A stretch of 64,000 nt of DNA from Micavibrio_A sp964539025. Lineage in GTDB: Bacteria; Pseudomonadota; Alphaproteobacteria; Micavibrionales; Micavibrionaceae. The translations under genes and the position numbers were made by a program. Positions 16,171 to 24,019 of this stretch are shown here, in pieces. Below the pieces are notes generated by a model. It was given only the letters and a program-made list of their open reading frames with translations. It was not told where the DNA came from and did no database searches. The DNA lies in the NCBI GenBank assembly GCA_964539025.1, contig CAZIFA010000007.1, positions 94,091 to 158,090 on the forward strand. Reading direction: 5' to 3'. Numbering within the stretch: position 1 is the stretch's first letter; each line of letters opens with the position of its first letter.

Positions 16171-18033
16171 TTATTTGTCCGATTCCCGGGGTATTTTCAC
16201 AAGACTTTCCCACCGTGTTTCGTTCGCCTTGCTGATCTCTTCCTTAAAGGCCAGCTTGGCTTGCTGTACATCCGCGGATTCCGCCTCGGCCTGCATCGCT
16301 TTCCAGGCCTCCCGCCACGCCGGAAGCACAGCATCCGGATCGGCAGAAGGTCTGGAAAATGAAGCGTTTGTATAGATTGAATCGGACAAAACCCGTCCTA
16401 ATTCCCCCTCGAAACCCCGCTCTATCAAATGGGTCTTCAGCGCGTCCCGGTCAAGCTCGGGATCACGGCCTAGAGTAGATAGGACAGCCTGCCTTAGCTG
16501 GTCAAGCTTATTTTCCGGAAGGTCGAGATGTCCGAAATCTTCCTCAACCTCCTGAAATACCTGCGGATTGTTGATAACACAGGCCAGAAACGCAACCGGA
16601 TACTGCGCTTTGGAGAAAGAAACCTTGCGCAAAGGCACCACCGGCTGGGGAATTGGGGGCTGTCCGTACCTAGCAGAAGCATAGAATCTACCCTGCTTAG
16701 CCGCAGACGGTAAATTAATCGGCTCAGGTCGAAACGCCTTCCTGATCTTCTCGCGAAAGGCTTCCTTGTAATAATGTTGAACCGTGCGGTCGGTGATCCG
16801 GGCGGAAATCTCATCGAGCGTCTTGGACAGGCCCGCGCGAGATTCCGGTGTATCGAGAATCTTACCCTCGGTGTTATCCAACCATAGGAAATCGGCAAGG
16901 TTCATAGCTGCATTAAGAACATCCTGTAATGCGTTCTTTCCTTTAGATTTAATAAGACTGTCTGGATCCTCCCCTTCAGGCAAAAAGGCGATCTTCGCCG
17001 AATGATCGGGTTTGAGCAGGGGCAAGATACGCTCACACGCCCGGCTTGCGGCCCTTCGGCCCGCATTGTCTCCATCGAAACACAGGATCGGGATTTTTGA
17101 TTCGCCCGGAATTATCTTCCAGAGGACGAGGATTTGGTCTTCGGTCAGCGCGGTACCTAGCGGTGCCACCGCGCCGCGATAGCCAGCGCGGAAACACGCG
17201 ATCACATCAAGGTAGCCTTCGACAACGATGATCGGCTGCCCCTCTCCCGCCGCCATGCGCGCATGCGGTTCGCCGTACAACATCTTGCCTTTGTGGAAGA
17301 TCGGCGTGTCGGATGAATTCACATACTTGGGCGGTTTGAAATCGCCACGATCCGGCGAGCGCAAATGATCGGGAAGAATACGTCCGCCGAACGCGACGAT
17401 GCGCCCTCTTCTATCGGACACAGGAAACATCACACGCTCACGGAAAAAAGCATACGGTTCTTTGGATTTTTCAGATGTCTTGAGCAGCGAACATTCGATC
17501 ATCTGTGCATCGGTATAACCTTGCGCCGCCAGATGTTTGCGAAGCGCCTGCATGTCGTTCGGTGCATATCCCACACGGAACGAAGACAATACATCTTCCG
17601 GCACGCCGCGCTCACGGATATATTCATACGGCACTTTGTTCGATGGCGCGCGAAGCTGCGCTTCCATCCATTTCGCCGCCTCATCCATCAGCGTGTAGAG
17701 GCTTTTTTCCTTCTTCGCTTTTTCGATATCTTCGGGCGCGGATTGGGGAACCTGCATCCCGACCGTCAGCGCCAGCGTCTCCACGGCTTCGGGAAATGAC
17801 TGATTATCATGACGCATCACGAAATCGATGATCGATCCGTGCGCGCCGCATCCGAAACAGTGATAAAATTGCTTGTCGTCGTTGACGTAGAAGGACGGGG
17901 ATTTTTCATTGTGGAACGGGCAGCATGCCTTGAACTCCCGCCCCGCCCGCGTCAGGCGCACGCGTTTACCCACGATATCAGAAACATTGATACGCGAGCG
18001 TAACTCGTCCAGAAAACGCGGAGGGATTGTCAT
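16171..18033 (-). CDS. dnaG: DNA primase
   Basis: Synthesises RNA primers at the replication fork. 620 residues. The N-terminal CHC2-type zinc finger is visible (CCPFHNEKSPSF ... YHCFGCGAHG, about residues 37-65). The core has RVMFPVSDRRGRIVAFGGR, the Toprim segment VVEGYLDVIA, and CFDGDNAGRRAA. The C-terminal DnaB-interacting region is more divergent. It is upstream of rpoD on the same strand. Its start lies just beyond an unrelated upstream frame on the other strand, and the promoter should lie between 18034 and about 18210. Confidence 0.96.
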   Translation of the reverse strand: MTIPPRFLDELRSRINVSDIVGKRVRLTRAGREFKACCPFHNEKSPSFYVNDDKQFYHCFGCGAHGSIIDFVMRHDNQSFPEAVETLALTVGMQVPQSAPEDIEKAKKEKSLYTLMDEAAKWMEAQLRAPSNKVPYEYIRERGVPEDVLSSFRVGYAPNDMQALRKHLAAQGYTDAQMIECSLLKTSEKSKEPYAFFRERVMFPVSDRRGRIVAFGGRILPDHLRSPDRGDFKPPKYVNSSDTPIFHKGKMLYGEPHARMAAGEGQPIIVVEGYLDVIACFRAGYRGAVAPLGTALTEDQILVLWKIIPGESKIPILCFDGDNAGRRAASRACERILPLLKPDHSAKIAFLPEGEDPDSLIKSKGKNALQDVLNAAMNLADFLWLDNTEGKILDTPESRAGLSKTLDEISARITDRTVQHYYKEAFREKIRKAFRPEPINLPSAAKQGRFYASARYGQPPIPQPVVPLRKVSFSKAQYPVAFLACVINNPQVFQEVEEDFGHLDLPENKLDQLRQAVLSTLGRDPELDRDALKTHLIERGFEGELGRVLSDSIYTNASFSRPSADPDAVLPAWREAWKAMQAEAESADVQQAKLAFKEEISKANETRWESLVKIPRESDK

Positions 18034-18218
18034 ACCGTTTTATAGCAGATAAATCGGCGGAATATATAGGCCTAAACCGTGCAAATCCCCACCCGGTCCG
18101 CCTGCATACGGGGGTCTTTTATATGGACAGAAAGACGCTTATTCACAATCATGGGTTTAGTAGTTTTATATTTCACACCGAATCGCATATTCATTCATAT
18201 AGATATAGGGAAGCAGCC

Positions 18219-19715
18219 ATGCCCATCACCTCCCCGCAAAACAAGCTCAGCGAACTGCAAGCCATGATGGATGCGCTGGATAAATCCCAAGCCATCATTC
18301 AATTCACCCCGGATGGAACCATCCTCACCGCCAACGAAAATTTCCTGAACGCCATGGGATATTCGCTTGCCGAAATTCAAGGGCAGCATCACAAAATGTT
18401 CGTGGAACCGGGATACGACCTCACACCCGAATACCGGCAATTCTGGCAATCGCTCGCGCGCGGAGAGTTTCAGGCCGCGCAATATAAGCGCTTTGGCAAA
18501 GGTCATAAGGAAATCTGGATTCAAGCGTCTTATAATCCAATCTTCGATAAAAACGGCAAGGTGTTTAAAGTCATAAAATTAGCGACCGATATAACCAAAG
18601 ACGTTATGCAGAACGCCGATTACAAAGGCCAGATAGACGCGATCGGCAAAGCGCAGGCCGTCATTCACTTCAATCTTGACGGCTCGATCATCTGGGCCAA
18701 TGAAAATTTCCTGAACACGGTCGGATACCGCCTTGATGAAATACAAGGGCGTCATCACAGAATGTTCGTCGATCCCGCCTACGAATCCTCCGCCGAATAT
18801 AAAGCCTTCTGGGAATCATTGCGTCGCGGTGAGTTTCAGTCGGCGGAATACAAACGCTTTGGCAAGGGCGGTAAGGAAATCTGGATTCATGCGTCCTATA
18901 ACCCGATCTTCGACCCGAGCGGCAAGCCGTTCAAGGTCGTAAAATTCGCAACCGATATCACCCAGCAATATATCAAACGCACTGAGGGCGAAAAAATAGG
19001 ATCTATGGTCGATCAGAATCTCGGTAAGATTGTTTCGGCCGTGAAAAACGCCGCACAGCAATCAAGCTCGGCTGCTGGCGCTGCTACGCAGGCTTCGGCC
19101 ACGGTGCAAACAATCGCTTCCGGCGCTGAAGAACTGAACAGCTCTATCCGCGAAATCGCCGAGAGCATGTCGCGCTCGAAAGAAGAAGTGGATCTAGCCA
19201 TCACCCAAACCAACTCCGCCGATCAGGCAACGGTGCAACTCAGCAAGGCTGCGGAAGAAATGGGCGGCATCGTCCGGATCATTCAGGATATCGCCAACCA
19301 GATCAACCTGCTGGCGCTGAACGCCACCATTGAATCCGCACGTGCAGGCGAAGCGGGCAAAGGCTTTGCCGTCGTGGCCAGCGAAGTTAAAAACCTAGCA
19401 ACACAGGTCGGCCACGCCACCGATAAAATCTCGCAAGAGATCAACGGCATGCAGAACATCTCGAACGACGTGGTCAACTCCCTCGCCGCCATCAAGCACG
19501 CGATTGAATCGGTTCAGACCAGCGTGACGGGCGTCGCCAGCGCCATCGAGGAGCAAAGCGCAGTGACGACTGAAATCTCTTCTAACATGCAAACCGCCTC
19601 CATCGCCTGCGGCGAGGTGGATTCCAACCTCAAGGAAATTCTCTCATCGATGGAAGTTTCGAACCAGTACGCCGCCGAAGGGCAGGAAATGTACAAAAGC
19701 CTGCGCGCGCTCTAG
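18219..19715 (+). CDS. soluble methyl-accepting chemotaxis protein with two PAS domains
   Basis: 498 residues from the ATG at 18219, chosen because AGGGAAG lies five to eleven bases upstream; the open frame extends 64 codons further without a ribosome site. Two tandem PAS domains (about 15-130 and 137-252) are very similar to each other (both have ANENFLN, EIQG-HH-MFV, AEYKRFGKG-KEIWI-ASYNPIFD). There is no transmembrane segment. The C-terminal signalling hairpin has the invariant tip DIANQINLLALNATIESARAGE. It probably senses a cytoplasmic redox or energy cue (Aer/BdlA-like layout); the ligand is unknown. It sits as a lone plus-strand gene inside the yqeY-dnaG region. Confidence 0.92.
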   Translation: MPITSPQNKLSELQAMMDALDKSQAIIQFTPDGTILTANENFLNAMGYSLAEIQGQHHKMFVEPGYDLTPEYRQFWQSLARGEFQAAQYKRFGKGHKEIWIQASYNPIFDKNGKVFKVIKLATDITKDVMQNADYKGQIDAIGKAQAVIHFNLDGSIIWANENFLNTVGYRLDEIQGRHHRMFVDPAYESSAEYKAFWESLRRGEFQSAEYKRFGKGGKEIWIHASYNPIFDPSGKPFKVVKFATDITQQYIKRTEGEKIGSMVDQNLGKIVSAVKNAAQQSSSAAGAATQASATVQTIASGAEELNSSIREIAESMSRSKEEVDLAITQTNSADQATVQLSKAAEEMGGIVRIIQDIANQINLLALNATIESARAGEAGKGFAVVASEVKNLATQVGHATDKISQEINGMQNISNDVVNSLAAIKHAIESVQTSVTGVASAIEEQSAVTTEISSNMQTASIACGEVDSNLKEILSSMEVSNQYAAEGQEMYKSLRAL

Positions 19716-19734
19716 CCAAGTTTTTTACTCCCCA

Positions 19735-19772
19735 GTAAAAAAAGATCCCCCGCTTCGGCGGGGGTTCGTTTT
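19735..19772. terminator. bidirectional rho-independent terminator
   Basis: CCCCCGC-TTCG-GCGGGGG (19747-19764), flanked by AAAAAAAGAT and TTCGTTTTT, between the chemoreceptor and the convergent ydcF-like gene. A weaker hairpin TTTTTTACT-CCCC-AGTAAAAAAA lies just upstream (19721-19743). Confidence 0.85.
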
Positions 19773-20503
19773 TAGGGTTTGCGATTATAACCTGTTGCCC
19801 AGCTTCGGGGGGCCGCATTGGCCTGTGCCGCAAAGGCCGCTACTCTTCTCATTTTCTCATCGAGATCTATCGGCAGGCAGAAACCCTGCTTCTCGTAATC
19901 GGGCAGTTTCATGGCTTCGCCAAAGGCGTACATCGCGGCAGCTGTATTTTTATGCCACGTATCTTTGTAAACGCCATGCGGAAAGACGTTGTGCGCGGCC
20001 AGAACTATGTCGCTTCCCTTCCAGACATTTTCCGCCGTTGCCAACACGCGGCGCGCCGTTCCTGCGAGCGTATACGCATCAATGGCGATATGCGCGTGAT
20101 AACTGTTTGCCTTAAGCACCTCCAGGTTTTGCTGAAAGTTGGTGGATTTATCGCCTTTGAGAAGTTTAATATTATTCTCATCAACACCCAGATCTATCAA
20201 AACCTGGCGGCCATACTCGGCCTCCGTCATCATATCGGTTTCGGGCAAAGGAAGATTGGCTTGTTCCAGATTTTTTATCAGGAATTCCGTGAACATAGGC
20301 ATCTCGAACCCCACAGGCTTGCCACCCACGACGACGAATGTTTTATGGCCCCATCTGAATGCTTCTCTGGCCACCAGTGCCGTCGCCCGCGTCGCGCCGA
20401 AAATAACGGCGGGTTCGGTCTTCATGCACGGCATGGAAAACATGAAATCCCTATTGATGTGCTCGTACTGCGCATCGTCAAACAGGGGGGAATATGTACC
20501 CAT
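19772..20503 (-). CDS. YdcF/ElyC/SanA-like (DUF218) protein
   Basis: 243 residues without a signal peptide. The layout matches the DUF218 fold: AVIFGATRATALVAREAFRWG, TFVVVGGKPV, an acidic EAEYGRQVLIDLGVDENNI block, STNFQQNLEVLK (the family's S-x-N-T-x-x-N-like segment) and a final FCLPIDLDEKMRR. Family members act in envelope polysaccharide metabolism or bind SAM, but the biochemistry is poorly defined. An AGGAG lies about eight bases before the ATG. It is downstream of yqeY on the same strand (65-base gap). Confidence 0.65.
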   Translation of the reverse strand: MGTYSPLFDDAQYEHINRDFMFSMPCMKTEPAVIFGATRATALVAREAFRWGHKTFVVVGGKPVGFEMPMFTEFLIKNLEQANLPLPETDMMTEAEYGRQVLIDLGVDENNIKLLKGDKSTNFQQNLEVLKANSYHAHIAIDAYTLAGTARRVLATAENVWKGSDIVLAAHNVFPHGVYKDTWHKNTAAAMYAFGEAMKLPDYEKQGFCLPIDLDEKMRRVAAFAAQANAAPRSWATGYNRKP

Positions 20504-20568
20504 CAGAAAAACTCCTAAACAGTTTAAAACAACGGACCCTAGGACGATTTTACAATTATGTCAACAAA

Positions 20569-21030
20569 CTAGGCCGAAAGCTTGCTCTTGATAACCCCGC
20601 CAGCCTTGCCCATATCGAGCTGGCCGGCGTAATTGGCTTTCAGTTCGGCCATGACCTTGCCCATGTCCTTGATGCCCGCAGCGCCCGTTTTGGCGATGAT
20701 CTCGCCTATAATCTTGGCAACCTCGTCGTCAGAGAGCTGTTTAGGCAAGAATCCGTTGATCACGGCGATTTCGCCGTCTTCCTTATCGGCCAGTTCAGGG
20801 CGTCCGTTATCACGGAAGATTTTGGACGATTCCTGACGCTGCTTGATCATGGATTGGAGGAGCGACAAAAGGGTCGATTCGTCGATGCCGGCATTGGGGC
20901 CATCGGTGCGGGAATTGATGTCCTTATCCTTCATTGCGGCGATGATAAGTCTTATCGTAGCAAGGCGCTCCATCTCCTTGTTTTTCAAAGCATCTTTCAT
21001 GGCGGCGTTAATATTATCGCGCGTGCTCAT
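20569..21030 (-). CDS. GatB/YqeY domain protein
   Basis: 153 residues starting at MSTRDNINAAMKDALKNK; this ATG is preceded by GGAAGG, whereas the in-frame ATG eight codons upstream has no such site. The whole protein is the YqeY domain (LATIRLIIAAMKDKDI, QRQESSKIFRDNGRPELADKE, INGFLPKQLSDDE, GKVMAELKANYAGQLDMG), related to the tail of the GatB amidotransferase subunit and thought to contact tRNA. It is commonly found next to dnaG in alphaproteobacteria; here two genes intervene. Divergent from carA with 77 bases between starts. Confidence 0.88.
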   Translation of the reverse strand: MSTRDNINAAMKDALKNKEMERLATIRLIIAAMKDKDINSRTDGPNAGIDESTLLSLLQSMIKQRQESSKIFRDNGRPELADKEDGEIAVINGFLPKQLSDDEVAKIIGEIIAKTGAAGIKDMGKVMAELKANYAGQLDMGKAGGVIKSKLSA

Positions 21031-21107
21031 GTTTTTCCTTCCATCTGCGGGCAAAATTGTTTACTAAATCATCTTCCAGTGGCCCATCGATAACTGGAAG
21101 CGTCTTT

Positions 21108-22289
21108 ATGACCGATATATCTACCCCCAAGCCCCCCAAAAACGCAAGCGCCGTCATAGTTTTAGCCGATGGATCCGTGTTTTATGGACAAGGAATCGGG
21201 GCGCAAACCAAAACGGTCGGGGAAATCTGCTTCAACACATCGATGACCGGGTATCAGGAAATCCTGACCGACCCCTCTTACGCCGGGCAGATCATCAATT
21301 TCACCTTCCCCCATATCGGCAATGTCGGCACGAACGATGAAGACATTGAGACAATCAACCCCGCCGCCCGCGGCTGCATCCTGCGTGAACAGATCACCGA
21401 TGAAGAAAGCTGGCGCGCCTCCAAACATTTCGATGCGTGGCTGAAATCATACAACCTCCCCGGCATCTGCGGCATCGACACCCGCGCCATGACGCGACGC
21501 ATCCGCGATCTCGGCGCACCCAATGGCGTGCTGTGTCACCAAGCGGACGGAAAATTCGATCTCGACGCGCTGAAAAAAGAAGCCGCGCAATGGCCCGGCC
21601 TCGAAGGCATGGATCTGGCCAAAGACGTTTCCTGCACCCAGACATATAAATGGGACGAAACCACATGGTCGCTAAAATCCGGCTACGGCAAACAAACCAA
21701 CCCGCAATACCATATCGTCGCCATCGATTACGGCGCAAAACGAAACATCCTTCGCTGCCTCGCGGCGTCGGGCTGCAAAGTGACCGTCGTTCCCGGCAAC
21801 ACTTCGGCGGATGATATCCTCGCCCACAAACCGGACGGCGTGTTCCTCTCGAACGGCCCCGGTGATCCGGCGGCAACGGGTGTATACGCCGTGCCGGTGA
21901 TCAAGGCGCTACTCGATAAAAACATCCCGATCTTCGGAATTTGTCTGGGCCATCAAATGCTCGCCCTTGCCATCGGTGGCAAGACGACAAAAATGCATCA
22001 AGGGCATCGCGGCGCGAACCAGCCGGTCAAAGACATCACCACTGGCAAAGTCGAAATCACATCGCAAAACCACGGCTTCTGCGTCATGCCCGAAACCTTG
22101 CCATCGAACGCCGAAGTCACACATATATCCTTGTTCGACGGATCGAACGAAGGCCTGCGCCTCAAAGACAAACCCGCCTTCTCGGTGCAATACCACCCCG
22201 AAGCATCGCCCGGCCCGCAAGACTCACATTATCTCTTTGCGCATTTCGTGGATATGATCGCGGCACAGAAAGGGAAAAAGGCAGCATGA
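21108..22289 (+). CDS. carA: carbamoyl-phosphate synthase, small (glutaminase) subunit
   Basis: Hydrolyses glutamine and channels ammonia to CarB for arginine and pyrimidine synthesis. 393 residues from the ATG at 21108, which has GGAAG seven bases upstream; the frame is open further upstream without a site. The N-terminal domain has FNTSMTGYQEILTDPSYAGQ; the class I glutamine amidotransferase domain has the nucleophile in GICLGHQML and His/Glu in QYHPEASPGP. It overlaps a small Cys-rich frame by ATGA and is separated from carB by three genes. Confidence 0.96.
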   Translation: MTDISTPKPPKNASAVIVLADGSVFYGQGIGAQTKTVGEICFNTSMTGYQEILTDPSYAGQIINFTFPHIGNVGTNDEDIETINPAARGCILREQITDEESWRASKHFDAWLKSYNLPGICGIDTRAMTRRIRDLGAPNGVLCHQADGKFDLDALKKEAAQWPGLEGMDLAKDVSCTQTYKWDETTWSLKSGYGKQTNPQYHIVAIDYGAKRNILRCLAASGCKVTVVPGNTSADDILAHKPDGVFLSNGPGDPAATGVYAVPVIKALLDKNIPIFGICLGHQMLALAIGGKTTKMHQGHRGANQPVKDITTGKVEITSQNHGFCVMPETLPSNAEVTHISLFDGSNEGLRLKDKPAFSVQYHPEASPGPQDSHYLFAHFVDMIAAQKGKKAA

Positions 22290-22561
22290 TGAAAACAAAA
22301 CTGCGAAATGGCCCAAGTGGCTGTCCTGCTTCAGATTGCTCTGGCGGAGGTACAAATCGACAGCAATATTTAACAGACGGTCAGTTAAAAAGCATTCCTG
22401 ATAACTTTTCTGAAACACTTAAAAATAAAATAAAGGGACCGACCACAAAGAGATGCACTTATTGCGGTTGCGTTTATAACAATACGAACACAACCAAAGA
22501 GATTTTAGTATACTTAGACAACAGTCTGCTAGGTCAAGGCTGGCACGGGGCAACATCATGA
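22286..22561 (+). CDS. small Cys-rich, zinc-ribbon-like protein
   Basis: 91 residues. The ATG overlaps the carA stop (ATGATG), so translational coupling is likely. Five Cys occur in two clusters: CPASDC (13-18) and CTYCGC (57-62), compatible with one metal site. The second half (NNTNTTKEILVYLDNSLLGQGWHG) looks like ordered protein rather than noise, and base composition is more A+T-rich than the flanking genes. No known family is recognised. A non-coding reading of the carA downstream region remains possible. Confidence 0.5.
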   Translation: MMKTKLRNGPSGCPASDCSGGGTNRQQYLTDGQLKSIPDNFSETLKNKIKGPTTKRCTYCGCVYNNTNTTKEILVYLDNSLLGQGWHGATS

Positions 22562-22566
22562 CAAAT

Positions 22567-22612
22567 ATCTCTGTGAAATTCTCTGTGCGCTCCGTGATCT
22601 CTGTGGTTAAAA
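22567..22612. repeat. CTCTGTG repeat, family E, copy 1
   Basis: CTCTGTGAAATTCTCTGTGC then GCTCCGTGATCTCTGTGGTTAA. A close relative is at 58273. It fills most of the gap before the methyltransferase gene. Confidence 0.6.
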
Positions 22613-22625
22613 AGGGGTATGCCGC

Positions 22626-23387
22626 ATGAGCCTGCACGACACAATGGTAAAACACGGCCACACGATGTTCCGCTACCGGAGCTATCTGCCGCTGCTTATC
22701 ATTCCGCCGCTTTTGATAGCGATGAGGGAAAGTTTGTGGGTCGAAGAAATGATTGGTGACCGCGTCGAAGATATCTGGGTTTTTCTCTGCCTTATGCTTT
22801 CTTTCTTCGGGCTTTTTATCCGTGCCTACACGGTTGGCCACGTACCGGGCGGCACATCGGGCCGGAACACCCAATCGCAACGCGCACATCATCTCAACAC
22901 CACGGGCATGTACTCCATCGTCCGCAACCCGCTCTATTTGGGAAACTTCATCATTATTCTCGGCGTACTGCTGTCCATCAAAGTCTGGTGGCTCGTGGCC
23001 CTTGGTTCGCTCGTCTTCTTTATATATATGGAACGCATCATTCTGGCCGAAGAAAAATTCTTGGCTGACAATTACGGCCAGCCCTATGCCGAATGGCGCG
23101 CAAAAACGCCCGCCATCTGGCCTAATTTCAAACTCTGGCAGAAACCGGAATTGTCCCTCTCCGTTAAAACAGTAATGAAACGCGAATATCCGGGCTTTAT
23201 CGCTATCGGCGCGGCCTACTTCATCACGGAATTCATCACCGATATTTTTTTTGAAAAAGAAAAAATCAGTGAATGGATCATCGATGATATCGCTTGGCCG
23301 ATCATGCTCGCGACCGTCCTTGCCGTGGGTCTGACGCTACGCTATCTGAAAAAGCACACAGATGTGCTGAAAGTCGAAGGACGCTGA
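22626..23387 (+). CDS. isoprenylcysteine-type (ICMT/PEMT-like) membrane methyltransferase
   Basis: 253 residues, multi-pass. The family signature is in the middle: GMYSIVRNPLYLGNFIIILG near residue 95, then ERIILAEEKFLADNYGQPYAEW, the conserved Arg-Asn-Pro and Glu-Glu regions of S-adenosylmethionine-dependent membrane methyltransferases. Two additional hydrophobic segments follow (GFIAIGAAYFITEF, PIMLATVLAVGLTL), longer than the minimal family. The substrate (lipid, isoprenoid or small thiol) cannot be read. AAGGGG precedes the ATG. The stop shares a base with the carbonic anhydrase start. Confidence 0.75.
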   Translation: MSLHDTMVKHGHTMFRYRSYLPLLIIPPLLIAMRESLWVEEMIGDRVEDIWVFLCLMLSFFGLFIRAYTVGHVPGGTSGRNTQSQRAHHLNTTGMYSIVRNPLYLGNFIIILGVLLSIKVWWLVALGSLVFFIYMERIILAEEKFLADNYGQPYAEWRAKTPAIWPNFKLWQKPELSLSVKTVMKREYPGFIAIGAAYFITEFITDIFFEKEKISEWIIDDIAWPIMLATVLAVGLTLRYLKKHTDVLKVEGR

Positions 23388-24019
23388 TGGCAAACCTTCT
23401 TCTCAAAGGCTTTAAAATGTTCCGCAAGGACAATTACGAGGGGAACACCCTCATGAAGCGTTTGGTGAAAGATGGCCAGTCGCCGGATTACTTTATCATT
23501 TCCTGCATCGATTCAAGATCCAACCCCGGCACAATATTCCGCCCCGAACCGGGGACTTTTTTTGCACACAAAGCGATGGGCGCGATCGTCCGCCCGTATA
23601 AGAAAGGCACCGCCCTCGCCGCCGCCCTGCAATTCGCACTCGTGCATAATAAGGTAAAAGAAATTATCGTCCTCGGCCATACGGGCTGCGGCGCGATCAA
23701 GGCCATGGTCGAAAAAATAGATGACGAAGAAATTTCTTCCTTCATCAACGTGGCGCAGGCCGGATTGGAAAAAGCCAAACACCGCTGCGGCAACGCCTGC
23801 ACGCACGACGAACTGCTCCGCCATTCCGAAGAAGAAATCGTCATCCTGTCTTGCGAAAACCTGAAATCATACCCGAGCGTTGCAAACGCGCTCAAAGAAG
23901 GCCGCGTCGTCATTAAACCATGGCTGTTCGACATGGACAGCGGTGAACTCCTTCAATACAACCCCGACTTCAAAGAATTCGTTCCCCTCACAGCCCATAA
24001 GAAGAGCAAAGATGCCTAA
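23387..24019 (+). CDS. beta-class carbonic anhydrase
   Basis: Interconverts CO2 and bicarbonate. 210 residues from the ATG overlapping the previous stop (TGATG). Zinc ligands and active-site dyad are present: C40-I-D42-S-R44 and H98-TG-C101 (GHTGCGA). The interface segment FFAHKAMGAIVRPY is somewhat divergent but in the right place. The last eight bases overlap the start of carB. Bicarbonate is a direct substrate of carbamoyl-phosphate synthase, so co-expression with carB makes chemical sense; that link is inferred from position only. Confidence 0.92.
   Translation: MANLLLKGFKMFRKDNYEGNTLMKRLVKDGQSPDYFIISCIDSRSNPGTIFRPEPGTFFAHKAMGAIVRPYKKGTALAAALQFALVHNKVKEIIVLGHTGCGAIKAMVEKIDDEEISSFINVAQAGLEKAKHRCGNACTHDELLRHSEEEIVILSCENLKSYPSVANALKEGRVVIKPWLFDMDSGELLQYNPDFKEFVPLTAHKKSKDA

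Noticed and set aside
18027..18218. Upstream extension of the PAS chemoreceptor by 64 codons
   Set aside because: It overlaps the dnaG start, lacks a ribosome site, and the ATG at 18219 has AGGGAAG at the right distance.
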